DNA of 64,000 nt from Allopusillimonas soli (GTDB lineage Bacteria > Pseudomonadota > Gammaproteobacteria > Burkholderiales > Burkholderiaceae_B), in assembly GCF_004153445.1 (NCBI RefSeq), contig NZ_SDQC01000001.1, positions 806,001 through 870,000 of the forward strand, written 5' to 3'. Shown here piece by piece: positions 1 through 9,161 of this stretch. Each line of letters begins with the position of its first letter. The stretch's first letter is position 1. The notes beneath the pieces were generated by a model. That model was not told where the DNA came from and ran no database searches. It was given only the letters and a program-made list of their open reading frames with translations. The translations under genes were made by a program, and so were the position numbers.

Positions 1-261
1 GCAGGCATCACGGTCAATGGCCTGCTGCCGGGCCTGATGGACACCGGCGCGCTGCAGCGCGTAATCGATGATCGCGTCCGGCGACAGGGCCAGAGCGAGC
101 AGGCCGTACGCAAGGCAATGGCCGAAAGCATCCCTATGCAGCGGCTGGGCACCGCGAAGGATTTTGGTGCGCTGTGCGCCTTTCTGGCATCCCGGCATGC
201 GGCCTACATCACCGGGCAAAACATTTGCGTCGATGGCGGCCTGACCAAGAGTTCCATTTAA
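1..261 (+). CDS. SDR family oxidoreductase, C-terminal part
   Basis: The window opens inside this gene; the first complete codon is base 1 and 86 residues remain. What is left is the end of a short-chain dehydrogenase/reductase: the substrate-loop start (NGLLPGLMDTG), a helix-rich segment, and the typical C-terminal signature ending in AAYITGQNICVDGG, which closes the Rossmann domain. The catalytic Tyr/Lys and the NAD(P)-binding glycines lie upstream of the window, so cofactor and substrate cannot be judged. The next gene starts 19 bases downstream on the same strand, so the two are probably cotranscribed. Family call is firm; the specific reaction is unknown. Confidence 0.9.
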   Translation, partial: AGITVNGLLPGLMDTGALQRVIDDRVRRQGQSEQAVRKAMAESIPMQRLGTAKDFGALCAFLASRHAAYITGQNICVDGGLTKSSI

Positions 262-280
262 GAAAAAATAGGAGACAAAC

Positions 281-1501
281 ATGAAATTTCAATTAAAACC
301 GGCGGCGGCCACGCTCTCGGCCCTGCTTCTGTTCGCAGCCCCTGCGGCACAGGGTGCCGGCATCAGCGACGACATCGTGCGGATCGGGGTGATAACCGAC
401 ATGAGCAGCGCGCTGTCCGACTTGTCCGGCCAGGGGTCGGTCACCGCAGTGGAAATGGCGGTGGAGGATTTTGGCGGGAAGGTACTGGGCAAACCCATCG
501 AAGTGCTTTCCGCCGACCACCACAGCAAGCCCGACATCTCGTCCAGCACGGCACGCAAGTGGTTTGACGTCGACAAAGTGGACATGATTACCGACCTGAC
601 CAACTCCGCCGCCGCGCTCGCAGCAGTCGACATCGCCAAAGAGAAGGACAAGATCGCCATCATCAACGGCGCCGGCACCACGCGGCTGACCAATGCCGCC
701 TGCACGCCCAACAGCATCCACTACACATGGGATACCTATGCCATGGCGCATGGCACCGCCAGGGCCATCGTGAAGAACGGCGGCGACACCTGGTATTTCC
801 TAACCGCCGACTATGCGTTTGGCAAACAGATCGAGGAGGACGTCACCAAGGTGGTCGAAGCCAACGGCGGCAAGGTCATCGGCAGCGCCCGCCACCCATT
901 CAATGCCAATGATCTTTCGTCCTTCATTCTGAGCGCCAAGGCGTCCGGTGCCAAGATCATCGGCTTGGCCAACGGCGGCGCAGACACCATCAACTCGATC
1001 AAGGCGGCGCGCGAGTTCGGTGTTGATCCTGCAAAACAGCATCTTGCGGGCCTGGCCGTATTCATTACGGACATTCATGGCGTTGGACTGGAGCAGGCGC
1101 AGGGATTGTTGCTCACGGCTGCCTTCTATTGGGACATGAACGACGAAACACGAAAATGGTCCGAGCGTTTCTATCAGCGTATGAAGAAGATGCCGACCGC
1201 CATCCAGGCGGGAAATTATTCTTCAACAATGCACTACCTGAAGGCGATCGCAGCGGCTGGCACCGATCAAACCGAGGCTGTCATGGCCAAGATGCGCGAG
1301 ATGCCGGTCAATGACTTCTTTGCCAAGAACGGGAAAATCCGGGCTGATGGACGCATGGTGCACGACATGTATCTCATGCAGGTGAAATCGCCGGAAGAAT
1401 CCGCCAAGGATTGGGACTACTACAAGCTGATCGCCACCATACCAGGTGACGAAGCCTTCCAGCCGCTGTCCGAATCCACCTGCCCGCTGGTCAAGCACTA
1501 A
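281..1501 (+). CDS. Branched-chain-type ABC substrate-binding protein (orphan)
   Basis: A 406-residue periplasmic binding protein of the Leu/Ile/Val receptor type (Peripla_BP_6). It has a cleavable signal peptide (about residues 1-26, ending AAQGA) and then the usual start of the mature fold (IVRIGVITDMSS). An AGGAG ribosome site lies at 269-273. No permease or ATPase gene is adjacent; the upstream neighbour is an SDR gene and the downstream one a class II aldolase behind a 346-base gap. It resembles the other orphan binding protein at 32004-33212 along its length: both have GxGSV..A.., DHxxKPD, ARKWFDVD and end CPLVK. The ligand is unknown; small organic or aromatic acids are as likely as amino acids. 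Confidence 0.92.
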   Translation: MKFQLKPAAATLSALLLFAAPAAQGAGISDDIVRIGVITDMSSALSDLSGQGSVTAVEMAVEDFGGKVLGKPIEVLSADHHSKPDISSSTARKWFDVDKVDMITDLTNSAAALAAVDIAKEKDKIAIINGAGTTRLTNAACTPNSIHYTWDTYAMAHGTARAIVKNGGDTWYFLTADYAFGKQIEEDVTKVVEANGGKVIGSARHPFNANDLSSFILSAKASGAKIIGLANGGADTINSIKAAREFGVDPAKQHLAGLAVFITDIHGVGLEQAQGLLLTAAFYWDMNDETRKWSERFYQRMKKMPTAIQAGNYSSTMHYLKAIAAAGTDQTEAVMAKMREMPVNDFFAKNGKIRADGRMVHDMYLMQVKSPEESAKDWDYYKLIATIPGDEAFQPLSESTCPLVKH

Positions 1502-1847
1502 CAAGCTCCAGAACGCGGAGCCCGGCATAGGGCACCGCCCCTTGGTCCCGCGCCAGCCTTTACGCCCGCCCCCGGCCGCCCACACCGGGGCGCGGCTCCC
1601 GCACATTCTTTCGACGGCATCGCCTCTCTGACGGCGTCCGCGCCGCTCGCGAGAAACGCCATCAGCGACCGTCCAGTTCCCTCATTATTTTTTCTCATGC
1701 TGTCTTGAGAATATCTCGATAGCCCTTTCACACATCCCTGCCTATACTTTTTTCATGCATAGCATGCAGACAGGCCTCGATATGCGCGACGGCGGTCTGC
1801 GTGCGCTTGCCATTAGTTTTTTTAATGTAAAGCATAGGAGCATTTGC
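1502..1847. other. Intergenic region with weak hairpin and candidate promoter
   Basis: This 346-base gap holds no convincing gene. A GC hairpin (CCCCGG at 1570-1575 with CCGGGG at 1585-1590) could end transcription from the binding-protein gene but has no T tract. The second half turns AT-rich. A TATACT hexamer at 1743-1748 could be a -10 box; no good -35 is visible at 16-18 bases. Directly after it is a short inverted repeat, TGCAT (1756-1760) and ATGCA (1764-1768), which would suit an operator for the downstream operon. Confidence 0.35.
1743..1768 (+). promoter_or_regulatory. Candidate promoter -10 and operator for the aldolase operon
   Basis: TATACT at 1743-1748 followed at 1756-1768 by the inverted repeat TGCAT-AGC-ATGCA. 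The position, about 80 bases before the aldolase start, fits a promoter with an overlapping operator. There is no clear -35 box, so this is tentative. Confidence 0.25.
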
Positions 1848-2645
1848 GTGAGCAACATGCAATACGGAACCAATTTTCCCTCGCTCAGGAGCGAGGTGAG
1901 CGATGCGGAGTGGGAAGAGCGCTGCAAGCTTGCAGCCTGTTATCGCCTCATGGATCGATACGGCATGACCGATATGATCTATAACCACATCACCAGCCAG
2001 ATCCCCGATCGGAGCGGCCGCCTTCTGATCAATCTGTATGGCCTGCTGTACAAGGAGATTACCGCATCCAGCCTCGTGGAAATCGACCTTGATGGACAGA
2101 TTCACCGCAAACCCGATAGCGCATACGGGATAAACAAGTCCGGCTACGTTATCCATGGATGCATTCATCGTGCAAGACAGAATGTGCACTGCGTCATACA
2201 TACGCACACGCGCGCGGGCATGGCTGTATCCGCCATGCGCTGCGGATTGTTGCCGCTGACGCAGACAGCCTCCCGGTTTCACGGTCACATCGCTTATCAC
2301 GATTTCGAAGGACCGGCGATCGACCTGGAGGAGCAAAAGCGGCTGCTGGCCGACCTGGGTGAACACAATGCGATGATTCTACGCAACCACGGACTCCTGG
2401 TCTGCGGCGCATCGGTCCCCCAGGCGTTCAATTTGATGTATCAGCTTGAGATGGCCTGCCGTGCGCAAGTGGACGCCATGGGTGCCGGCCTCGACGCCTT
2501 GTGCATACCCGATGAGGCCACGCTTGCGCGCGCCGCACATCTCTATCAGCCAGGAACCCGGCGTGCTTATGGCGAGCTGGAGTGGCATGCCATGCTGCGC
2601 CTGCTTGATGCCGAGCCTGGCAGCTATCCTTCCTATGCGAGCTAG
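1848..2645 (+). CDS. Class II aldolase/adducin family protein
   Basis: A 265-residue class II aldolase/adducin-type protein. These zinc enzymes cleave or decarboxylate phospho- or carboxy-aldols (L-fuculose-phosphate aldolase, ribulose-phosphate epimerase and relatives). Visible marks are the N-terminal helix (CKLAACYRLMDRYGMTDMIYNHIT), the metal histidine pair in IHTHTRAG and a third metal histidine region near LRNHGLLVCG. A GTG at 1848 is chosen as start because AGGAG stands at 1836-1840, seven bases before it; the reading frame is open further up from ATG 1755, but that extension is unlike the family. It heads a tight + strand operon with an amidohydrolase, two Bug receptors and a small isomerase-like protein, so a role in breaking down an imported organic acid is likely. 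The substrate is unknown. Confidence 0.88.
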   Translation: MSNMQYGTNFPSLRSEVSDAEWEERCKLAACYRLMDRYGMTDMIYNHITSQIPDRSGRLLINLYGLLYKEITASSLVEIDLDGQIHRKPDSAYGINKSGYVIHGCIHRARQNVHCVIHTHTRAGMAVSAMRCGLLPLTQTASRFHGHIAYHDFEGPAIDLEEQKRLLADLGEHNAMILRNHGLLVCGASVPQAFNLMYQLEMACRAQVDAMGAGLDALCIPDEATLARAAHLYQPGTRRAYGELEWHAMLRLLDAEPGSYPSYAS

Positions 2646-2657
2646 GGGGAGGCTACC

Positions 2658-3560
2658 GTGATCAAGCCCCGGGAAGATACGCCTTCGCTATCAGGCATCT
2701 GCGATTGCCACGTCCATGTATTCGATGCCGACACGGAACGGTATCCGTTGCATCCCAATCGTACCTATACACCGCCGGCGGCAAGCACCGAAGCGCTTGT
2801 GGCGCTATGCGAGGCACTGGGTGTGCAGCGCACGGTGGTGGTCCAAGCCAGCCCATATGGCGAAGACAACACGTGCATGCTGGATGTGCTGCGCCGTCTT
2901 GCGCCCCATGCACGCGGCGTGGCAGTGGTGTCTCCCCAGGCATCGCTTCAGGATCTCTGGCGCCTGCACCATCAGGGGGTGCGCGGGGTGCGCGTCAATC
3001 TGGAGACCGCCGGCGAAAGCGACCCGGCCACCGCGGGCCCCATGCTTGAAGCCATGGCCCAACTTGTACAGCCGCTGGGCTGGCATGTGCAGACCTATAC
3101 CAATCTGCATGTGCTGCAGGCATTATCCGGCCTGATAGAGAGCCTGCCTGTTCCACTTGTGGTCGACCACTTCGGCCGCGCCCAAGCGCAGCCGGGCCTG
3201 TCACAACCAGGCTTCAGCGAGCTGCTTGCACTGGTGCGCAAAGGCGCGGTGTATGTCAAGCTGTCCGCGCCCTATCGCATCTCCGACAAGAACGATTATC
3301 CAGACGTGCAGCCCCTGGCACGCGCACTGATTGATGCCAACCCCGACCGCATGCTCTGGGGCAGCGACTGGCCTCACCCCGGCGCGGCCGCCGGCCCAAA
3401 GCGGCCTCCCGGCGAGATCACGCCCAATCGTCAAGAAGACGATTTACGCGCACTGAGGCGGTGCATCGCCTGGGCGGGCAGCACACCCATTGCACGCAAA
3501 ATACTGGTCGACAATCCGGCCAGGCTATATGGCTTCATCGAGGAGACAAACCATGCATAG
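2658..3560 (+). CDS. Amidohydrolase family protein (2-pyrone-dicarboxylate lactonase-like)
   Basis: A 300-residue TIM-barrel metal hydrolase of the COG3618 / amidohydrolase-2 group, which includes 2-pyrone-4,6-dicarboxylate lactonase (LigI). The N-terminal metal site CDCHVHVFD, the mid-barrel VVDHFGRA and the C-terminal LWGSDWPHP motif (catalytic Asp) are all present. The start is a GTG at 2658 preceded by AGGGGGAGG at 2644-2652. The stop codon region overlaps the start of the next gene by 8 bases, showing translational coupling. A lactone or amide of a carboxylic acid is the likely substrate; the neighbouring aldolase could act on its product. The specific substrate is not determined by the sequence. 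Confidence 0.88.
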   Translation: MIKPREDTPSLSGICDCHVHVFDADTERYPLHPNRTYTPPAASTEALVALCEALGVQRTVVVQASPYGEDNTCMLDVLRRLAPHARGVAVVSPQASLQDLWRLHHQGVRGVRVNLETAGESDPATAGPMLEAMAQLVQPLGWHVQTYTNLHVLQALSGLIESLPVPLVVDHFGRAQAQPGLSQPGFSELLALVRKGAVYVKLSAPYRISDKNDYPDVQPLARALIDANPDRMLWGSDWPHPGAAAGPKRPPGEITPNRQEDDLRALRRCIAWAGSTPIARKILVDNPARLYGFIEETNHA

Positions 3561-4518
3561 GACTCTGAGGAGCTTGGCACTGGCCAGCGCCATGGCACTG
3601 GCCTCCACAGCCGGGGCAGCCAGCAGCTATCCTGATCGCCCCATTACCATTGTGGTCCCTGTTGCGCCGGGCGGCACTGTGGACATGCTTGCCCGCATCC
3701 TGGCAAAAGGCCTGTCCGAACAGTTCGGACAACCCATTGTCGTCGAGAACAAGGCAGGCGCATCCGGCACGATCGGCACACGCCATGTCGCGGAGGCCAA
3801 GCCGGACGGGTACACGCTACTGGCCATTGCCAACACCTTCGCATCCGTTCCCGAGTTCCTGCCCAACGCCGGCTATGACGCGCTCCAGGATTTCGCGCCG
3901 ATTACGCAAACCTGTAGCATTCCTATGGTACTGGTCACGCCGCCCGACAGCCCGCAGACAACAGTCCAGCACTTCATCGACACTGCGAAGAACCGCGCCG
4001 GCCAGCTCACCATGGGATCATCGGGCCTGGGCTCCACGGGCTATATCGCGGCCGAACTTTTCGGAAACCAGGCCCACGTTGAATTTCTGCATGTTTACTA
4101 CAAAGGGAACAGCAAAGCGCTACTGGATGTCATGAGCGGCCAACTGGATGCCATGTTCGATCAGGTCAGCACCTCGGGCCCCAACGTCAAAGCCGGCAAG
4201 CTTCGCGCCCTTGCGGTTACGACGCTAAAGCGCTCCCCCATGCTGCCCGACGTGCCCACGCTGGACCAGGCCGGACTTACCGGATTTCAGGACGAAACAT
4301 TCAACGGGCTGCTTGCCCCGGCAGGCACGCCAGATGATGTCATTGCCAAGCTGCACACAGCGGTATCCAAGGTATTGAATACACCCGCGGTGCGTGAACG
4401 CCTGGCCCAGCAGGGCATCGAAGCGATGCCGAGCAGTTCGCCTCAGGCATTTGGAAGCTACCTGGCCACTTCGGTCGAAAAATATGCCGACATCGCGGCG
4501 ACGGCTCAAAAGAACTAA
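3553..4518 (+). CDS. Bug/TctC family periplasmic receptor
   Basis: A 321-residue tripartite-tricarboxylate-transporter receptor of the Bug family, exported by a signal peptide (residues 1-23, ending TAGAA). Family marks are YPDRPITIVVPVAPGGTVDMLARIL near the mature N terminus, VVENKAGASGTIGT, and MLPDVPTLDQAGL. Bug proteins bind carboxylic acids through the aspartate-free ligand loops. The start ATG at 3553 lies inside the end of the amidohydrolase gene and has AGGAGACAAAC before it (3541-3551). No TctA/TctB membrane genes are nearby, as is usual for most Bug genes in Alcaligenaceae. It is probably the uptake or sensing receptor for the substrate of this operon. Confidence 0.95.
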   Translation: MHRTLRSLALASAMALASTAGAASSYPDRPITIVVPVAPGGTVDMLARILAKGLSEQFGQPIVVENKAGASGTIGTRHVAEAKPDGYTLLAIANTFASVPEFLPNAGYDALQDFAPITQTCSIPMVLVTPPDSPQTTVQHFIDTAKNRAGQLTMGSSGLGSTGYIAAELFGNQAHVEFLHVYYKGNSKALLDVMSGQLDAMFDQVSTSGPNVKAGKLRALAVTTLKRSPMLPDVPTLDQAGLTGFQDETFNGLLAPAGTPDDVIAKLHTAVSKVLNTPAVRERLAQQGIEAMPSSSPQAFGSYLATSVEKYADIAATAQKN

Positions 4519-4539
4519 ACCCATCAAGGAGGAGACATC

Positions 4540-4836
4540 ATGCTATTTCTGGTTATCAGCACCCCCCGTCCGGAACGGCCAACGACGCTGATCGACATGC
4601 GCAGCCGCTATTGGGACTGGATGCAGCCGCTGCTCGACAAAGGGCTCTGCAGATCAGTGCATGCCCGTGTTGGAAGAGGTGCGGTGGCGCTTTTCGATGT
4701 GGACGATACAGCCACCCTGCATCGCTTCATGAACGAATGGGCCGATATCATTCCCGCCCACATGGATGTGTACCCCCTGCTCGACGTCGATGCGGCCAAG
4801 GCATTCCTGAATTCGCAGACCAGGACGGAGGTATGA
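4540..4836 (+). CDS. Muconolactone isomerase-like small protein
   Basis: A 98-residue protein resembling muconolactone delta-isomerase (ferredoxin-like alpha/beta dimer fold). It starts MLFLVIST, has the middle segment GAVALFDVDDTATLHRFMN and the end PAHMDVYPLLDVD, which parallel the FDV..LH..MD..PL pattern of that family. Muconolactone isomerases shift the double bond of a lactone in the beta-ketoadipate pathway, but no other gene of that pathway is adjacent. Its AGGAGGAGAC ribosome site is strong. It sits between two Bug genes, and its stop overlaps the next start by 4 bases (ATGA). Isomerisation or binding of a lactone in the local pathway is a reasonable guess. Confidence 0.65.
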   Translation: MLFLVISTPRPERPTTLIDMRSRYWDWMQPLLDKGLCRSVHARVGRGAVALFDVDDTATLHRFMNEWADIIPAHMDVYPLLDVDAAKAFLNSQTRTEV

Positions 4837-5852
4837 TCATGCACACCATTTCAAGCGTGGCCTTGCAGGCTGTACGGCGTATGGCCGTCACGAGCGCAGC
4901 CATCTGTGCGGTAGCAGCGGCCTTCACGACCGTCGTGCAAGCCGAAGACGCATCCGCCTACCCCGACAAACCGGTACGCATGATTGTCGGCTTCCCGCCG
5001 GGCGGCGGCACCGATATCGTGGCACGCATCTTTGCCGACAAACTCGGCGCCATCTGGCATACACAGGTCATTGTCGATAACAAGGCCGGCGCGGGTGGTG
5101 TGATTGGCACCGAAGCCGCTGCGCGGGCCAACCCCGATGGCTACACGCTATTCATGGGGACGATGGGCAACTTCTCGGTAAACCAGCATCTCTACCCCAT
5201 GTCGCTGGACCCCATCACGGCGTTCCAGCCAGTGGCACAAGCGGTGGCCGTGCATTTCGTTCTTGTCACGAACCCTTCCCTGCCTGTGCATAATGTGAAG
5301 GAGCTCATTGCGCTTGCGAAGAAGAAGCCGGGCCAGATCAACTACTCATCCTCGGGCGTGGGCGGCGCACCTCATCTGGCGGGGTCGCTATTCAATGAGA
5401 TGGCTGGCGTGAAGCTGGTGCACATACCTTATAAGGGCAGCGGACCGAGCTTCACCGACCTGCTGGGCGGACAAGTGTCGCTGACATTCGACAGTCTGGT
5501 GCAGGCCCTGCCCTATATCAAGGCGGGCAAGCTGCGAGCGCTCGCCGTCCTGGGCAGCAAGCGCTCGCAGTTGCTTCCGGATGTACCGACCATGCAGGAG
5601 GCGGGCCTGCAAGGCTATGACGTGACCAATTGGTTCGGCATTGCGGTCCCGGCGGAAACACCGCGGCCCATTGTCGACAAGATCAACACGGCGATACGCG
5701 AGGTGCAGGCGGATCCTGCCATCAGCCAGAAGCTGGCACAGATGGGAGCGACCGTGACGCCCGGCACACCGGAAGACTTCGAAGCGCTCATGAAATCGGA
5801 CAGCCGCAGGTGGGCCAAGGTCATCAAGGAAGCCGGCATCAAGCGCAATTAG
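4833..5852 (+). CDS. Bug/TctC family periplasmic receptor
   Basis: A 339-residue Bug family receptor, the second in this operon. The start at 4833 overlaps the preceding stop (ATGA), and GGACGGAGG precedes it; a second ATG two codons later is also possible. The signal segment is long (to about residue 33, ending TVVQAED), followed by YPDKPVRMIVGFPPGGGTDIVARI, the family VDNKAGAGGVIGTEAA and LLPDVPTMQEAGL. The two Bugs of the operon are clearly different in sequence, so they may recognise different ligands, or one may serve a sensing role. The gene ends convergently on a LysR gene with a 4-base overlap of the two coding regions. Confidence 0.95.
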   Translation: MIMHTISSVALQAVRRMAVTSAAICAVAAAFTTVVQAEDASAYPDKPVRMIVGFPPGGGTDIVARIFADKLGAIWHTQVIVDNKAGAGGVIGTEAAARANPDGYTLFMGTMGNFSVNQHLYPMSLDPITAFQPVAQAVAVHFVLVTNPSLPVHNVKELIALAKKKPGQINYSSSGVGGAPHLAGSLFNEMAGVKLVHIPYKGSGPSFTDLLGGQVSLTFDSLVQALPYIKAGKLRALAVLGSKRSQLLPDVPTMQEAGLQGYDVTNWFGIAVPAETPRPIVDKINTAIREVQADPAISQKLAQMGATVTPGTPEDFEALMKSDSRRWAKVIKEAGIKRN

Positions 5853-6730
5853 ACCTGCGCCAGCAACCAGTTGCGGAAGCAGGCGATTTTGCTGTCGTTC
5901 GCCTGCGACTGCGGACATACCAGGTAGTACCCCAGTGCGCGCCGCAGCACAAAGGGATAAGGCGCCACCAGCTTGCCCTGTGCCAATTCGCCTTGCAGGT
6001 AGCGCATCTGGCCCAGCGCCACGCCCAGCCCCTGCATGGCGCATTCGTAGATAATACTGAGATCTTCGTAATACATGTCGCCGGCGCAAAAGGCCCGCTT
6101 CCCCTTCGCCGCACGTATCCAATCCGGCCAGCGATCAGGACGCCGATTCGAGTGCAGCAGCGGTAGCGCGAGCAGTGCCTCCAGGGGACAGGGACGAGGG
6201 AGCGCCGCCGCCAATTCCGGCGCCATGACCGGAGTCAGTTCATCGCTGAACAACAGATCGCAGCACAGGTTCTCCCATTTGCCATCGCCATAGCGTATGC
6301 CTACATCGGCCTGATCGCGGCTGAAGTCCACCCATTCCACATTTGTGGCCAGTCGCAGCCTGATTTCGGGGTGCGCCTTCTGGAATGCCGGCAGCAAGGG
6401 GATGAGCCAGTGCGTGAAAAAAGTTGTGTGGCCCCTGACAATCAGAACCTGCTGGGCGCCTGTGGAGGCCAGCTCCTGCGTGGCCCGGACAATGTCCTTG
6501 AAAGCGCCGTCCAGCGCCCTGGCATAGATGGCCGCGCCACCCGTGGGCCGCAACTGTCCGCCGGTTCTTTCAAATAACTTGAACCCCAGCCAGTTCTCGA
6601 GGGCGCGTATCTGGTGGCTGACAGCACCTTGCGTGATGTGCAGTTCCCTGGCGGCCGCTGTGAAACTTTGCTGGCGCACCACGCATTCGAATACGCGCAG
6701 GGGATTGAGTGGCGGTAGATGCGGATTCAT
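5849..6730 (-). CDS. LysR family regulator (GcvA-like)
   Basis: A 293-residue LysR-type regulator. The N-terminal winged helix-turn-helix is evident (LRVFECVVRQQSFTAAARELHITQGAVSHQIRALE), followed by a periplasmic-binding-like effector domain. The phrase LNPLRVFECV and the HITQGAVSHQI helix place it near GcvA/AmpR-type regulators. The start is taken at the internal ATG giving MNPHLPPLNP, which is where this family begins; an upstream ATG-like start would add eight residues. It faces the aldolase-Bug operon tail to tail and could control it from a distance, but also lies next to the ureohydrolase gene, so its target is uncertain. Confidence 0.92.
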   Translation of the reverse strand: MNPHLPPLNPLRVFECVVRQQSFTAAARELHITQGAVSHQIRALENWLGFKLFERTGGQLRPTGGAAIYARALDGAFKDIVRATQELASTGAQQVLIVRGHTTFFTHWLIPLLPAFQKAHPEIRLRLATNVEWVDFSRDQADVGIRYGDGKWENLCCDLLFSDELTPVMAPELAAALPRPCPLEALLALPLLHSNRRPDRWPDWIRAAKGKRAFCAGDMYYEDLSIIYECAMQGLGVALGQMRYLQGELAQGKLVAPYPFVLRRALGYYLVCPQSQANDSKIACFRNWLLAQV

Positions 6731-6784
6731 GGCAAACAGGCATGGAAAGTACACCGCACCATCCTAATGCATGTATGCCGTCAA

Positions 6785-7720
6785 CTAAAGCAGATTCCAC
6801 ACCAATCTCGCCGCCACTCTGGCAGTCTGATTGTCTCGATCAAAATCAGGGTTCATTTCCGCGATATCGGCGAGGCGCAGCTTGCCCGAATCCTTGACAG
6901 CCCGGACCAGCGTCTCGACAACATGCAAAGGCACACCCAACACCGCCGGCGCGGACACACCTGGCACCACCCCTGCCGGCAAGACGTCGAGGTCTATGGT
7001 CAGATAGACAATGTCGGCCTGTGCCAGCAAACCCTGCACATCATCCAGGCGTTGGGCCAGGCAAGATTCCTGCATGGCCGTATCCTCGAAATACGTGACG
7101 CCGAGCGCATCGGCATGGTCGAACAGGGCGCGCGTGTTGCCCGTACGGGCAATGCCCAGACAGGCGTAATGCACCGGCAGGCCCTGCCGGCGGGCCTGTT
7201 CGAGAATCTGGTCGAAAGGCGTGCCCGACGAACCTGGCCGGCTGGTGCGCAGATCGAAATGCGCGTCCAGGTTGAGCACCAGAATGTTGCCGTGCGCGGC
7301 AGATGCCTGCGCCTCCAGGTGCATGGCAAGCCCTTGAAAACTCCCCCAGGCAACCTCGTGGCCTCCCCCTAGCGTAAGAGGCAGCGCGCCAGCATCCAGC
7401 ACCCGCGCGATGTGAACGGCAAGCCGGTTTTGCGCCGCTTCGATATCGCCGTCTTCGCAGACGACATCGCCGGCATCCCAGAATGGCGAAAGGTCGTGCG
7501 CCGGCAGCCCCGCCACCATACGGCGAATCGCAGCCGGCCCATGCCGCGCTCCCGGCCGGCCATGATTGCGCCGCACACCGTCATCGCATGCGAAACCCAG
7601 CAACACCATGTCGCCAGGACCAAACCCCGCGTCGGACTCGCGGACAATATGAAAAAGGCGACGCGTATCCCCCCGCTCCGCAGAGTCATCCCGCCCTTGC
7701 CAAGCAGTATTGTGATTCAA
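6785..7720 (-). CDS. hutG: Formimidoylglutamase-type ureohydrolase
   Basis: A 311-residue arginase-superfamily enzyme. The manganese-binding motifs are present: GGGHEVAWG (His121), NLDAHFDLR (Asp152, His154, Asp156) and [10 protein letters not shown] (Asp243, Asp245). [14 protein letters not shown] and the [17 protein letters not shown] stretch match formimidoylglutamase (HutG), which splits N-formimino-L-glutamate to glutamate and formamide in histidine breakdown; other ureohydrolases are possible. Translation begins with TTG at 7718-7720, overlapping the TGA of the ABC ATPase gene, with GGAG seven bases upstream. It is the last gene of a polar amino acid ABC operon. No other hut genes are present, so the substrate may be a related guanidino or formimino compound delivered by the transporter. 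Confidence 0.85.
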   Translation of the reverse strand: MNHNTAWQGRDDSAERGDTRRLFHIVRESDAGFGPGDMVLLGFACDDGVRRNHGRPGARHGPAAIRRMVAGLPAHDLSPFWDAGDVVCEDGDIEAAQNRLAVHIARVLDAGALPLTLGGGHEVAWGSFQGLAMHLEAQASAAHGNILVLNLDAHFDLRTSRPGSSGTPFDQILEQARRQGLPVHYACLGIARTGNTRALFDHADALGVTYFEDTAMQESCLAQRLDDVQGLLAQADIVYLTIDLDVLPAGVVPGVSAPAVLGVPLHVVETLVRAVKDSGKLRLADIAEMNPDFDRDNQTARVAARLVWNLL

Positions 7721-8496
7721 CTCGATGCTCCAAGAGGCACGCTGTTTAGCACTGCTTGCAAAAAGGAGCGCGTGCGTTCCTCCTTGGGCCTGGAAAAAAT
7801 GACATCTGGCGTATCCGCTTCAATAATGCTGCCCTGGTCCATCACCACCACGCGGTCAGCCATGTCGCGCGCAAAACCCATTTCATGGGTTACCACCATC
7901 ATGGTCATACCCTCCTTGGCCAGCAGCTTCATCACCTGAAGCACCTCGCCCACCAGTTCCGGATCGAGTGCGGATGTCGGCTCGTCGAACAGCATGACCC
8001 GGGGCTCCATGGCCAGGGCGCGCGCGATCGCCACGCGCTGCTTCTGCCCGCCCGACAGACTGTTGGGCATGGCCGTTGCCTTGGCGGCCAAGCCCACCTT
8101 CGCCAACAGCGCCTCGCCCTGCTCATTGGCCTGTTCCGCGCGCATGCCGCGCAGGGTGCGCGGACCAATCGTTACGTTGTCCAGCACGCTGAGATGCGGG
8201 AAAAGATTAAAGGACTGAAATACCATCCCGACCTGCGTCCGCAGCCTGTTCAACGCCTTCTCGGCAAGCAGCGTGCCGTGGTCAAGCAGGCGTTCTCCAC
8301 AGATTTCTATCGTGCCCCGCTGCGCCACCTCCAGGCCGTTGCAGCAACGCAGCAAAGTGCTCTTGCCCGACCCGCTGGGCCCGATAACGACCACGACCTG
8401 GGACTGATCCACCTCCAGGTCTATGCCCTTCAGCACATCGTTGTCGGCATAGGACTTATGCAGCTGGCTTATTCTGATCATGGCGGGTGCGTTCAT
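7717..8496 (-). CDS. Polar amino acid ABC transporter, ATP-binding protein
   Basis: A 259-residue ABC ATPase of the polar amino acid uptake type (GlnQ/HisP). The Walker A is GPSGSGKST, the signature is [15 protein letters not shown], the Walker B is [14 protein letters not shown], and the switch His is in VVTHEMGFA. The start giving [10 protein letters not shown] is chosen because it overlaps the permease stop by 4 bases, matching the other joints of this operon. The protein energises the permease at 8493-9161 together with the binding protein at 9158-9904. The operon ends with the ureohydrolase gene, which starts within the stop of this one. Family assignment is very secure; substrate is not. 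Confidence 0.96.
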   Translation of the reverse strand: MNAPAMIRISQLHKSYADNDVLKGIDLEVDQSQVVVVIGPSGSGKSTLLRCCNGLEVAQRGTIEICGERLLDHGTLLAEKALNRLRTQVGMVFQSFNLFPHLSVLDNVTIGPRTLRGMRAEQANEQGEALLAKVGLAAKATAMPNSLSGGQKQRVAIARALAMEPRVMLFDEPTSALDPELVGEVLQVMKLLAKEGMTMMVVTHEMGFARDMADRVVVMDQGSIIEADTPDVIFSRPKEERTRSFLQAVLNSVPLGASS

Positions 8497-9161
8497 TGAA
8501 CCATTCCTCCCGCCTGCAGACGCAATTCCACGCGGCGCAGCACCAGCGTCGTGACGCTTGTGAGTATCCAATAAATCAGTGCGATCACAAGATAGGTTTC
8601 CAGGGAACGATAGGACACACTGATGATTTTCTGCCCTTCATGCATGAGGTCATGAATCGTCACCAGGGAAACGAGCGCCGAATTCTTGATCAAGGCGATG
8701 AATTCATTGCCCAACGGCGGGATCATCCGCACGAAAGCCTGCGGAAGAATGATCTTCATCATGGCCTGCCTGCCCGACATACCCAGCGAGCGGGCCGCCT
8801 CACGCTGGCCGCGATCCACCGACTGAATGGCGCCGCGCACCACCTCCGACACATAGGAGGCGGAGTACATGCCCAGCCCCAGCACACCGCATACAAACGC
8901 GGGCAGCAGAATGCCAAAGCGCGGCAGGCCGAAGAACCATATGAACAGTTGCACCAGCAGCGGGGTGCCGCGAAAGCATGACAGATAGACGCTACAGCAT
9001 CCATACACGAAGCGGCGTTCAGGATTCAGACGGCCTATGCCAATCAACAAGCCCAGGCAGCAAGACAGCACGAGTGCGCAAACGGTCACCTCCACGGTGA
9101 CCGAAGCGCCCTGCATCAGGGCGGACCAATCGGCAAGAACCGGCGTGAAGTCGAAGTTCAT
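8493..9161 (-). CDS. Polar amino acid ABC transporter, permease
   Basis: A 222-residue inner-membrane permease of the His/Glu/Gln/Arg/opine family (HisM/GlnP type) with about five hydrophobic segments. The cytoplasmic coupling loop that docks on the ATPase is visible as [22 protein letters not shown]. Other family marks are [11 protein letters not shown] near the middle and [16 protein letters not shown] toward the C terminus. It is a single permease gene, so a homodimer is likely. Start and stop each overlap the neighbours by 4 bases, so it is translated as part of the binding protein-permease-ATPase-ureohydrolase operon. Confidence 0.96.
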   Translation of the reverse strand: MNFDFTPVLADWSALMQGASVTVEVTVCALVLSCCLGLLIGIGRLNPERRFVYGCCSVYLSCFRGTPLLVQLFIWFFGLPRFGILLPAFVCGVLGLGMYSASYVSEVVRGAIQSVDRGQREAARSLGMSGRQAMMKIILPQAFVRMIPPLGNEFIALIKNSALVSLVTIHDLMHEGQKIISVSYRSLETYLVIALIYWILTSVTTLVLRRVELRLQAGGMVQ

